64,000 nucleotides of DNA from Actinoallomurus soli (GTDB lineage: Bacteria > Actinomycetota > Actinomycetes > Streptosporangiales > Streptosporangiaceae), in the NCBI RefSeq assembly GCF_024055715.1, contig NZ_JAMXMV010000016.1, positions 124,001 to 188,000 of the forward strand, read 5' to 3'. The translations under genes were made by a program, and so were the position numbers. The notes below the pieces were generated by a model. That model worked only from the letters and a program-made list of their open reading frames with translations, ran no database searches and was not told where the DNA came from. This document shows positions 32,375-40,114 of the stretch, piece after piece. Position 1 is the stretch's first letter, and each line of letters starts with the position of its first letter.

Positions 32375-33514
32375 TCACGCCGCGGTGGTGGCCTGCGACA
32401 TGACCGCCGCCGTCGGCTGGTCGTTGACGTTGGCGGCGTGCACCGGGTCGCGCCGGGACACCGCGTAGATGCCCGTGGCGATGGCGATCGCCGCGACCAG
32501 GACGACGACGATGCCCGCGGTGCCCTGCTCGGCCACCGCCGCCGCGAGCCCGCCGACCGCCGCGGCCGCGGGCAGCGTGAACACCCATGCCAGGACCATC
32601 CGGCCCGCGACGCTCCAGCGCACCTCCGCGAGCCGGCGGCCGATCCCCGCACCGAGGATCGCGCCGGAGCACACCTGCGTCGTGGACAGCGCGAATCCCA
32701 GGTGGGAGGAGGCCAGGATCACGGTCGTGGCAGAGGTCTCGGCCGCGAACCCCTGCGGGGACTCGATGTCGGCCAGCCCCTTGCCCATCGTGCGGATGAT
32801 CCGCCAGCCGCCGATGTACGTGCCGAGCGCGATCGCCAGGCCGGCCATCGTGACGACCCACCAGGGCGGCCCGGAGCCGTGGGACAGCACCCCGGCCGAG
32901 ATCAGCGTGAGGGTGATGACGCCCATCGTCTTCTGGGCGTCGTTCGTTCCGTGCGCCAGCGACACCAGCGAGGCCGAGGCGATCTGCCCGGCCCGGAAGC
33001 CGCGCCCGACCTCGTCCCGGCGGCCGCGCCGCGTGATCACGTACGCGAGGTAGGTCGACGTGACGGCGACCACGCCCGCGATCAGCGGCGAGGCGAGCGC
33101 GGGGATGAGGATCTTCTCCGTGACCACGGAGAAGTGGACGCCCTTGACCCCGGCGCCCACCCAGACGGCCCCGATCAGTCCCCCGAACAGCGCGTGCGAG
33201 GAACTCGACGGCAGGCCGAACACCCAGGTCACGAGGTTCCACACGATCGCGCCGACCAGGCCCGCGAAGATCATCGCCGGTGTGACGAGCGAGTCGTCGA
33301 CGATCCCGCCGGAGATGGTCTTGGCCACCTCCGTGGACAGGAACGCGCCGACCAGGTTGAGCGCGCCAGAGATCAGCACCGCGATCCGTGGCGGTAGCGC
33401 GCCGGTCGCGATGGAGGTCGCCATCGCGTTGGCGGTGTCGTGGAAGCCGTTGGTGAAGTCGAATGCCAAGGCCGTGATGACCACGGCCACTACGAGGAAC
33501 GACCAGTCGCCCAT
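32375..33514 (-). CDS. pit: Low-affinity inorganic phosphate transporter (Pit)
   Basis: A 379-residue Pit-family permease that imports metal-phosphate complexes with protons. Both inverted-repeat signatures are present: FDFTNGFHDTANAMATSIAT near the N-terminus and SLAHGTNDAQKTMGVITLTL near the middle. VWNLVTWVFGLPSSSSHALF is also typical. About ten helices. A GTTCACC-containing inverted repeat upstream could be a Pho-box element. It forms an operon with a small membrane protein. Confidence 0.93.
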   Translation of the reverse strand: MGDWSFLVVAVVITALAFDFTNGFHDTANAMATSIATGALPPRIAVLISGALNLVGAFLSTEVAKTISGGIVDDSLVTPAMIFAGLVGAIVWNLVTWVFGLPSSSSHALFGGLIGAVWVGAGVKGVHFSVVTEKILIPALASPLIAGVVAVTSTYLAYVITRRGRRDEVGRGFRAGQIASASLVSLAHGTNDAQKTMGVITLTLISAGVLSHGSGPPWWVVTMAGLAIALGTYIGGWRIIRTMGKGLADIESPQGFAAETSATTVILASSHLGFALSTTQVCSGAILGAGIGRRLAEVRWSVAGRMVLAWVFTLPAAAAVGGLAAAVAEQGTAGIVVVLVAAIAIATGIYAVSRRDPVHAANVNDQPTAAVMSQATTAA

Positions 33515-33559
33515 TGATCCCGCCTTCGGTCCGGCGGCTCACGTACCCCTGAAACCGTA

Positions 33560-33587
33560 GGTTCACCCGCTTAACACGCCGTGAACC
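33560..33587. promoter_or_regulatory. Candidate Pho-box region upstream of pit
   Basis: GGTTCAC and GTGAACC form a 7-bp inverted repeat 46-73 bases before the pit start. GTTCACCCGCT matches one actinomycete PHO-box unit; the adjacent 11 bases match weakly. Confidence 0.4.
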
Positions 33588-33676
33588 GCGCGGAACGCCC
33601 GAACCGGGAGACGGCGACCACGACGCTAAGCCGGCGGACGGCGACGGCGCGAAGGGCCGGGGTGACGGCGCGAGAC

Positions 33677-33693
33677 GGCGGCGGACCGCCGCC
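33677..33693. terminator. Hairpin after the MBL-fold gene
   Basis: GGCGGC and GCCGCC form a 6-bp stem with a 5-base loop, 16 bases beyond the MBL gene stop on the minus strand. Confidence 0.4.
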
Positions 33694-33708
33694 TCCCCCG
33701 TCCGGGAG

Positions 33709-34347
33709 TCAGAGCTCGACGGTGTCGCCCGGGGAGAACCGCTCGTAGGCGGTGCCGGTGCCCGGGCCGTTCGCGCCGAGCAGGCCGTTCACGACCGTCT
33801 TGCCGATGTCGCTGAGGACCTCGTCGTGTACGGAGAATGCGCGGGCCGGCTTGACGGCGCGGACGTAGTCGATGACCTCGGCGGGCTTCTGCCAGGGTCC
33901 GCTGATCGGCACCATGAGGGCGTCGACCGGCCGCTCCGGCGCGGTGAAGGCGTCGCCCGGGTGGAAGACGCTCCCGTCGATGAGGAATCCGACGTTGCCG
34001 ATGCGGGGGATGTCCGGGTGGATGACCGCGTGCCACTCGCCGTGGACCTCCACGCCGATGCCGTTCACGTCGAAGGCGTCGCCGTGGCCGACCACCGTGA
34101 CCCGGCCGCCGAGGCCCTCCAGCTTGGCGGCGGTGGCGCCGTTGGTCCAGACCCGCAGCCTCGGTGACGCGTCGAGCGCGGCGCGCAGCGCTCCCTCGTC
34201 GAAGTGGTCGAAGTGCTCGTGGGTGATGAACACCGCGTCGGCGCCGTCCAGCGCGCCGGGCGCGGTCAGGCCGCCCGGGTCGACGACCAGTGTGGTGCCG
34301 TCCTTCTCGATCCGGATGCAGGCGTGTCCCAGCTTGGTCAGTCGCAT
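33709..34347 (-). CDS. MBL-fold metal-dependent hydrolase (UlaG-like)
   Basis: A 212-residue metallo-beta-lactamase-fold protein: LTKLGHACIRIEKDGTTLVV, DAVFITHEHFDHFDE, and IDGSVFHPGDAFTAPE provide metal ligands. The small size and KLGHACIRI start fit the UlaG/YtnP-like group. ATG at 34347 follows AAGGGA. It is divergent from a MarR gene across a long perfect inverted repeat, so it is almost certainly controlled by that regulator. The substrate is unknown. Confidence 0.9.
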   Translation of the reverse strand: MRLTKLGHACIRIEKDGTTLVVDPGGLTAPGALDGADAVFITHEHFDHFDEGALRAALDASPRLRVWTNGATAAKLEGLGGRVTVVGHGDAFDVNGIGVEVHGEWHAVIHPDIPRIGNVGFLIDGSVFHPGDAFTAPERPVDALMVPISGPWQKPAEVIDYVRAVKPARAFSVHDEVLSDIGKTVVNGLLGANGPGTGTAYERFSPGDTVEL

Positions 34348-34377
34348 GCGCCGACGTCCCTTCGTCTTCCCCATTTT

Positions 34378-34422
34378 TACAGCCATGCTGTATATCAGTG
34401 CCGAATATACAGCATGGCTGTA
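34378..34422. promoter_or_regulatory. MarR operator: perfect 17-bp inverted repeat
   Basis: TACAGCCATGCTGTATA (34378-34394) and TATACAGCATGGCTGTA (34406-34422) are perfect reverse complements with an 11-base spacer. Each arm is itself nearly palindromic (ACAGC-x-ATGCTGT), so it may bind two MarR dimers. It sits between the divergent MBL and MarR genes. Confidence 0.85.
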
Positions 34423-34433
34423 GAGTCCTCGGC

Positions 34434-34856
34434 ATGGACGAGGTGGACGTGAACGAGGTCGCCCATGAGCTGCGGCTGGTCGTCGGGCGACTGGTGCGCG
34501 GGGCCCGCCGTCCGGAGGACCTGCCGACACCCCAGGCCGCCGTGCTCGGCCACCTCGGCCGGGAGGGCCCGCTGACCACCGCCGACCTGGCCGAACGGCA
34601 ACGAGTACGGCACCAGTCGATGGCCCGTACCGTCGGGCGGCTCACCGCCCTCGGCCTGATCTCCGCCGGGTCGCACCCCAGCGACGCCCGTAAGACCCTG
34701 CTCACCATCACCGACGCGGGCCGTGCCGAGCTGCAGAGCCAGCGGATCCGGCGGGCGGACTGGCTGGCGGAGGCGATGGCGAGCGAGCTCGACCCCGAGG
34801 AGCAGCGGGACCTGGCCCGCGCGGTCGCCCTCCTGGCCCGGCTGGCCGACCGCTGA
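34434..34856 (+). CDS. MarR-family transcriptional regulator
   Basis: A 140-residue winged-helix regulator: TTADLAERQRVRHQSMARTV is the recognition helix region, followed by the LGLISAGSHPSDARKTLLTI wing. ATG at 34434 is 12 bases from the right arm of the operator. It is divergent from the MBL hydrolase and probably represses both genes until a small phenolic or other ligand binds. Confidence 0.92.
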   Translation: MDEVDVNEVAHELRLVVGRLVRGARRPEDLPTPQAAVLGHLGREGPLTTADLAERQRVRHQSMARTVGRLTALGLISAGSHPSDARKTLLTITDAGRAELQSQRIRRADWLAEAMASELDPEEQRDLARAVALLARLADR

Positions 34857-34952
34857 ACGCCTGAACGAGCGGCCGCCGAACGTCCCTCCGACCGACCGCC
34901 GTACGCCCGCCCGACCGGCCGCCGTACGCCCGCCCGGGCGGCCACTGAACGG

Positions 34953-34988
34953 CGTACGGGCCCGGGACGTGGGTCCCGGGCCCGTACG
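34953..34988. terminator. Strong bidirectional terminator hairpin
   Basis: CGTACGGGCCCGGGAC and GTCCCGGGCCCGTACG form a perfect 16-bp stem with a 4-base loop, between the convergent MarR and secreted-propeller genes. No U-run, as is usual in actinomycetes. Confidence 0.8.
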
Positions 34989-35002
34989 CGACTCACCGAG
35001 GC

Positions 35003-36061
35003 TCAGCCGGTGCGGAGGTAGACGCCGTCGCTGGTCGGGTCGTCCGGGTCGCCCTCGGGGGACGAACCGCCGACCGACCAGACGGTCTTCGTGCCCGGCC
35101 GGTTCACCAGCGCGGTCAGGTTGACGTCGTGCCCGGACGGGCGCGGCGCGGCCGAGGAGGTGAACGTGTCACCGGTGACGTGGACGAGCGCCGGGTCCCA
35201 CGCCCCCTGCAGGATCCACACGCCGCCCGACCCGTCGGCCGCCACCTTGGTGTACGCCTGGCCCTTCTCGGTGACGAAGGACTTGGACTTCGTGCCGGTC
35301 AGCCGCAGCGCCAGCCGCGTGTAGCAGGTGTCGTCGCCGTCCTCACCGCAGGACCACGACTGCGCGCCGACCGCCCAGACGTTCTTCCCCGACACGGCGA
35401 TGCCGGTGAGGACCGTGGCCGCGTCGGGTTCCGGCTTGGCCAGGGCGACGGTCTTGACGACCTTCCACGACCTGCCGTCGTAGTGGACCACCGCGGCCTT
35501 GTCCCCGATGGAGCCGGCCGCCCAGATGTTCTTTGCGGACACCGCCTGCAGGGTGACGACGTGGGCGGGGAGCTTGACGCTCGCCCACTTCTTGCCGTTC
35601 CAGTGCCGGGCCGTGGTGCCGCCGTTCACCGCCCACACGTTGGAGGCGCTGACCACGCCGGCGTCGGTGGCGCGGAAGACGCCGGTGAACTTCGCGGACG
35701 TCCACTTCTTGCCGTTCCAGTGCACGACCGAGCCCTCTTCGGCACTGAACGCCCAGACGTTCTTGCTGGACGAGGCGTCGACGACGTTCAGCGCCATCGA
35801 CCAGCCGGCGGGCAGCTTCACGTCCTTCCAGGTCGTCCCGGACAGGCGCTGGACGACCGGCCGCGTCTTGCCGCTGACGGTCCGCTTGCCGACGGCCCAG
35901 GTGCTCCCGGTCGGCGCGACGGTGACGTCGCTCAGGATGTCATCGCCCGGCAGTTTCGTCGTCTGGGTGACCCGCCAGGCCGGCGTGGCGGCGTGCGCCG
36001 TGCCGACGCCCATTCCGAGGGCCAGCGCCGCCGCGCCCGTCCCCACGATCAATCGTCGCAT
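35003..36061 (-). CDS. Secreted beta-propeller-like repeat protein
   Basis: A 352-residue exported protein. The signal peptide (MRRLIVGTGAAALALGMGVG, cut near AHAA) precedes repeats of about 45 residues of the form KNVWAF/SNVWAV/KNIWAAG followed by WNGKKW or YDGRSW. These are spaced like blades of a six- or seven-bladed propeller. Such proteins occur in Actinomadura-type genomes without known role. ATG at 36061 matches the signal start. It is single-gene with a strong terminator. Confidence 0.8.
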   Translation of the reverse strand: MRRLIVGTGAAALALGMGVGTAHAATPAWRVTQTTKLPGDDILSDVTVAPTGSTWAVGKRTVSGKTRPVVQRLSGTTWKDVKLPAGWSMALNVVDASSSKNVWAFSAEEGSVVHWNGKKWTSAKFTGVFRATDAGVVSASNVWAVNGGTTARHWNGKKWASVKLPAHVVTLQAVSAKNIWAAGSIGDKAAVVHYDGRSWKVVKTVALAKPEPDAATVLTGIAVSGKNVWAVGAQSWSCGEDGDDTCYTRLALRLTGTKSKSFVTEKGQAYTKVAADGSGGVWILQGAWDPALVHVTGDTFTSSAAPRPSGHDVNLTALVNRPGTKTVWSVGGSSPEGDPDDPTSDGVYLRTG

Positions 36062-36134
36062 TCGCGTCCTTTCGCTGTTGCGAAGGAAGACGCCGGAAAC
36101 GAGTCCGTGGTTCACCTGATCGTCATTCGACGGC

Positions 36135-38327
36135 TCATTCCCGTTCCGAACGGGCCTCCTCGTCGGGGAACTCCGCCAGCAGCCGCCGGGCCGCCTCGCG
36201 CACGCCCGGGTCGGAGCCGTCCAGCAGCTCGGCCACGGCGGGAAGGAGGTTCACGATCATCAATCGAACGTTCCCCGCCCACTCTTCAGGCTGTTCTCCC
36301 GCGGCGACCGGTCCGGAGACGGCCCGCGCGATGTCGGTCACCAGGGACAGCAGGGGGCCCCGGACGTGGTTCTCCGCCTCGGTGGCCAGCAGGACGAGGA
36401 AGGGAACGGTGGCCACGGTCGCCGGGAAGACCTTCTCACCCTCGATCAGGAGCGCGGGCAGGCCGTTCAGCGCCTCCTCGGCGACCTCGGCGTCGTCGGA
36501 CGCCATCCTGAGGATCCGCTCCGGGAAGTCGGTGGCCGGACCGCGCGCGCTCTCGAGCTCCTCCCACTCGAAGCGGCGCAGGAACCCGTGCAGATCCCGT
36601 TTCGGCCACAGGCGTTCGGGGTCGAGGCGCACGGTGGCGGTCCCCGTCGGGCCGCCGACGGTCAGGACGCCCTCCGGCTCCAGGATGAGCGTCTCGATGC
36701 CGGGCCCGAGGTGGATGACCGCGTCGAGGCCCGACTCGTAGTCCCACAGCCAGACGGCGCCCGTGCTCCAGACGGCGGCCATCGCCGGCCCCGTCTCCAG
36801 GGACTCGATGCCGAGCGCGACCACCTTGCCGCCGCGCCGGCCGATGCCGACCGGCACCGGGTCTCCCTCGCCGGAGGACGGCCACACGTACACCTGCCCG
36901 GCCGCGTCCCCGCTCAGCACCGCGTCACCCGGTCCGTCGAAGTACCGGCAGGCGACCGCGGTCACCGGCGCGTCGTGCGCCGTACGGCTCAACGGAGCCA
37001 CCGGCACCTCCGCGTCCGTATCCGCCGAGACCTCCGCGCCAGGCGGAGTCACCGCGTCCACCGACGCGTCCGCACCCGCCGGGGCCGCCGCGCCCGCCGC
37101 GGTGGCCGGGCGGGCGGGCGGCCACACGTGCAGGCCGCCGGCCTGGTCGCCCGCGACGACGCCGACGTCCGGGTCGGCGGCCCAGACCGTGAGACCGGCC
37201 GGCCGGGCGGCGCCGGTCAGCACCGCCGGAGGCTCGGGCTCCGGAGGGCAGAGCGGCCGGTCGGAGACGGCCTCGACGGTCCACCGCCCGTCGGCGTCCG
37301 TCTGGCCGACGCGCAGGGACAGCGGCTCGGGTTCCGCGGGCTCCGCCTGGTCCTTCGGGTCCGGGCGGTCGGCCTCCGGGGACTCGATCTCGTCGGCCCA
37401 GTCGGCGCCGAGCGTACGGGCCAGGTCCTCCAGGGCCGTACGGGTCCGGGCGTGCACCACGAGGGGGAAGTCGACGAGGCCTCCGTCGTCGAGGTAGACG
37501 ATCGCGTCGAGGGCGCCGTAGGCGAGGGTGTCGGCGCCGAGTTCGCGCCAGGGCAGCAGGCCGAGCTCCGGGAGGTCGCGCCGGACCCGGTCCACCAGTT
37601 CGGGCTCCGGGTCGTACAGCCGTACGGTCCAGCCGTAGTGCGCGGGCAGCCGCGTCACGGCCAGCTGCAGGAAGAACTCCGAGATCGACCGCGCCTGCAC
37701 GACCCAGCCGTCACCGGTGCTCACCAGCACCTTCGGGTCGGGAAGCGCGGCCTCGGCGGCGAGATAGCCCCACTCGTTGCAGTACTGGTACTCCGCCTTG
37801 AACACGCAGACCCGGTGGTCGTCGTCCGGTCCGACGAAGGGGTTGCCCGGTGGCAACCCGTCCGAGACCCCGTATCCCGTGGGATCCGGGCGCACCGTCG
37901 GCGGCCACTCGGGATTCGTCCAGTACAGCCGGGGGCGATAGGTGAAGGAGTTGAACGGCAGGTCCCACCACTCGTCCAGGGCCGCCGGAACGGGCAGCGT
38001 CAGGTCGACGCGGTCCCACTCGTCGCCGTCCTCCTCATCGGTCCCCTCGGCCTTGAGCCGGCGCACGTACGCCTCGTGCTCGGACTCCGACCAGCGCGGC
38101 CAGCGGGGTTCGCCGCCGGGCGGCTCGTAGCCCCACTCCTCCTGGAAGACGCGCAACAGCTCCCACCGCGGGCCGGTGTCCGCGAGATGCTCGGCGAACG
38201 CGGCAGGGGACATGCGGTCGCGGTCGTCCCAGCGCGGCATCACCCGCCGCAGCCGCTCCGCGAACCGCCCGTAATCGATCACTTCCGGCACAGCGGTCAG
38301 CGTAGGGGCAAGCTTCGCCGATCGCAC
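36135..38327 (-). CDS. Large SMI1/KNR4-like protein with WD40-like and HEAT-like regions
   Basis: A 730-residue cytosolic protein. Residues 1-300 contain an SMI1/KNR4-like region (LPVPAALDEWWDLPFNSFTY, VFKAEYQYCNEWGYLAAEAA, ISEFFLQLAVTRLPAHYGWT). Residues about 380-570 carry WD40-like blades (GVVAGDQAGGLHVWPP, VLSGDAAGQVYVWPSSG, AAVWSTGAVWLWDYESG). Residues 600-730 look HEAT-like (ATVPFLVLLATEAENHVRGP). SMI1/KNR4 domains often serve as immunity proteins against contact toxins, but no toxin gene is adjacent. Start choice is uncertain; downstream GTG codons exist. Confidence 0.7.
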   Translation of the reverse strand: MRSAKLAPTLTAVPEVIDYGRFAERLRRVMPRWDDRDRMSPAAFAEHLADTGPRWELLRVFQEEWGYEPPGGEPRWPRWSESEHEAYVRRLKAEGTDEEDGDEWDRVDLTLPVPAALDEWWDLPFNSFTYRPRLYWTNPEWPPTVRPDPTGYGVSDGLPPGNPFVGPDDDHRVCVFKAEYQYCNEWGYLAAEAALPDPKVLVSTGDGWVVQARSISEFFLQLAVTRLPAHYGWTVRLYDPEPELVDRVRRDLPELGLLPWRELGADTLAYGALDAIVYLDDGGLVDFPLVVHARTRTALEDLARTLGADWADEIESPEADRPDPKDQAEPAEPEPLSLRVGQTDADGRWTVEAVSDRPLCPPEPEPPAVLTGAARPAGLTVWAADPDVGVVAGDQAGGLHVWPPARPATAAGAAAPAGADASVDAVTPPGAEVSADTDAEVPVAPLSRTAHDAPVTAVACRYFDGPGDAVLSGDAAGQVYVWPSSGEGDPVPVGIGRRGGKVVALGIESLETGPAMAAVWSTGAVWLWDYESGLDAVIHLGPGIETLILEPEGVLTVGGPTGTATVRLDPERLWPKRDLHGFLRRFEWEELESARGPATDFPERILRMASDDAEVAEEALNGLPALLIEGEKVFPATVATVPFLVLLATEAENHVRGPLLSLVTDIARAVSGPVAAGEQPEEWAGNVRLMIVNLLPAVAELLDGSDPGVREAARRLLAEFPDEEARSERE

Positions 38328-38481
38328 TCCGTGGGACCTTCGCCCCTAGTGACGCCGGGCGCCGCTCGGCGAGCATGCTCATAGTCAGGCGGAGGTCCGG
38401 CCGCGAGGGGGACGGTTCGGCGTTCGCGCCCGGTAGCAGGGACGCACCAGACTCCGCCGATTCCGCAAGCGGGGGAAATCC

Positions 38482-38931
38482 ATGGCAGGCAAGCCGCACA
38501 CACGGACGTCCACGTCGAAACGGACCGCGACCGCGAGGGAGAGCCGGCAGAGCCTCGGACCGATTCTGGCGGCGAGGACGCGGGTGCGCCCGGGGGCGGC
38601 GCCGATCGTGTCGCTGCGCGGCGAACTCGACATCGCCGGCACGGACGCCCTCGAGGACCTGGTGCTCGACGTGCTCCTCCGTCACGGGCCCGACGTCGTG
38701 ATCGACGGGTTCGGGGTGACGTTCTGCGACGCGCGCGGGCTCGGCGCCCTCGTGCGGTGCGCCAATGAGGCGGGCCGGGCGGGCGGCCGGTTGACGCTGG
38801 TCCGTCCGAGTCACCGGCTGCGTCGCCTCATGAGGCTGGTCGGCCTCGACCGTCTGCTGTGCGCCGCCGCGGTCCCGGCGCCTCGCCGACCCGGAGGATC
38901 TTGTTCGACAATGTCGACACATCCGCGTTGA
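38482..38931 (+). CDS. STAS-domain protein (anti-anti-sigma-like) lacking the phospho-serine
   Basis: A 149-residue protein with a basic N-terminal extension of about 35 residues, then a STAS domain (PIVSLRGELDIAGTDALEDL, VVIDGFGVTFCDARGLGALV). In SpoIIAA/RsbV the conserved D-S-S/T-G holds the phosphorylated serine; here it is D83-A84-R85-G86. It therefore cannot be switched by phosphorylation at that site and may be constitutively active or a structural binder. GGGGGAAA precedes the ATG. It could interact with the GHKL protein at 2.2 kb or others; partners unknown. Confidence 0.85.
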   Translation: MAGKPHTRTSTSKRTATARESRQSLGPILAARTRVRPGAAPIVSLRGELDIAGTDALEDLVLDVLLRHGPDVVIDGFGVTFCDARGLGALVRCANEAGRAGGRLTLVRPSHRLRRLMRLVGLDRLLCAAAVPAPRRPGGSCSTMSTHPR

Positions 38932-39109
38932 CGTGCATTAATACCCCACATAGCGTCGTTCATGCGTCAAGAAAACGCCGACGGAGTCTCCTCGGCCGGC
39001 CGACCTGACGCCCGCCTCGTACATGTGGCAGGGATCTCCTTCAGACCCCACCGGGTCACCCGGTCATGCTCGTGTACGGTCGCGGCCCGCGCTTGCCCCT
39101 TCCCCCGAA

Positions 39110-39159
39110 ATACGGGCGGGGTGTTCCCCTCACCCCACAACCCCGCACCCCGCCCGTAT
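39110..39159. terminator. Terminator hairpin after the Rpf gene
   Basis: ATACGGGCGGGGTG and CACCCCGCCCGTAT form a perfect 14-bp stem with a 22-base loop, starting 9 bases beyond the Rpf stop on the minus strand. Confidence 0.65.
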
Positions 39160-39167
39160 GACACTTC

Positions 39168-39968
39168 TCAGCTGAAGAGGAAGTGGCCGCAGTTCGGCCA
39201 CTGGCCCTGCCAGCGGCCGTTCACCCGGTTGTAGAGGAGCTGCGCGCGGTAGGTCTGCTCGGCCGCCGGCGCGTCGCTGGGCAGCCCCGATCCACCGACC
39301 GTCGCCCAGGACTGCCGGTTGAACTGGTACAGCCCGTAGTAGCCGGCCGGGTTCACCGCCCGCGGGTTGCCGCCCGACTCGCACTTGGCCAGCGCCGCCC
39401 AGTTGAGGCGGGCGGCCGAGCCGGCGCCGCTCGGGTGCGGGCCGAGCGCGATGATCCGCGACACCGGCGTGCGCTTGATCTTCTCGTCGATGACGGCCTT
39501 GACCTTCTTGCCGTGCCGCCGGACGTACGCGGTCGTGACCATCTTGTAGCCGGAGCGGCCCGCGCGGGTCACCTTCTGGCTGAAGGCCGGGAGCTTGGCG
39601 TCCTTCTTCTCGACCGTCGGCGCCGGGATCACGACCTTCGTGGTCTTGGGCGCGGACAGCAGCCGCAGCACCTTGACCGTCGCCGTCGGAGCGGCGTCCG
39701 CGGCAGGCGTGACCAGGTCGTACTTGCCCAGTTGGATGCCCACCTGGGTGAGCACGTCACGGACGGTCGACGCCGTCGTCATCGTCTCGGCCTGCTTCTT
39801 GTGGTCGACGAGGACGACCACCTTGACGGGCGTCGCCGTGGGGCGCACCGCCGCGTCGCGCGGCGCGACCGCCGCCGTGTTCTTCTTCGCGTCATCGGCC
39901 TTGCCTCCGCAGGCCGAGGCGGTGATCGCGAGCATCGTCAGACCGGCGACCAACAGGGAACGGCGCAC
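39168..39968 (-). CDS. Resuscitation-promoting-factor-like lipoprotein (DUF348/G5-like and transglycosylase)
   Basis: A 266-residue exported muralytic protein. A lipoprotein signal ends at Cys20 (ITASACGG). Residues 47-110 are a DUF348-like/ubiquitin-like module (TVRDVLTQVGIQLGKYDLVT), 115-165 a G5-like strand region, and 185-266 the Rpf/transglycosylase-like domain with catalytic Glu197 (LAKCESGGNPRAVNPAGYYG). It cleaves peptidoglycan during growth or spore revival. GTG at 39968 follows GGAGGAAA. It resembles RpfB but is shorter, with one clear DUF348-like unit. Confidence 0.87.
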   Translation of the reverse strand: MRRSLLVAGLTMLAITASACGGKADDAKKNTAAVAPRDAAVRPTATPVKVVVLVDHKKQAETMTTASTVRDVLTQVGIQLGKYDLVTPAADAAPTATVKVLRLLSAPKTTKVVIPAPTVEKKDAKLPAFSQKVTRAGRSGYKMVTTAYVRRHGKKVKAVIDEKIKRTPVSRIIALGPHPSGAGSAARLNWAALAKCESGGNPRAVNPAGYYGLYQFNRQSWATVGGSGLPSDAPAAEQTYRAQLLYNRVNGRWQGQWPNCGHFLFS

Positions 39969-40070
39969 ATTTCCTCCGCGTCGGGGGCATCCCGGTACCG
40001 GGCAGACCATAGCGGAGCGTACGACCGCATTCGCCGGAAGCGACGAATTTCATACCAGTTCGTACGGGCA

Positions 40071-40109
40071 GGCGCCGTCGCCCCGGTGATCACACGGGGC
40101 GACGGCGCC
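40071..40109. terminator. Terminator hairpin after the gluconate permease gene
   Basis: GGCGCCGTCGCCCCG and CGGGGCGACGGCGCC form a perfect 15-bp stem with a 9-base loop just beyond the GntP stop on the minus strand. Confidence 0.75.
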
Positions 40110-40114
40110 CGGAG

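Noticed and set aside
38966-39164. Small open frame between the STAS and Rpf genes
   Set aside because: It runs through the Rpf terminator hairpin and has no ribosome site or family resemblance.
39969-40070. Cyclic-di-AMP (ydaO) riboswitch before the Rpf gene
   Set aside because: Such riboswitches precede many actinobacterial rpf genes, but this gap is only about 100 bases and no ydaO-like conserved core was seen.
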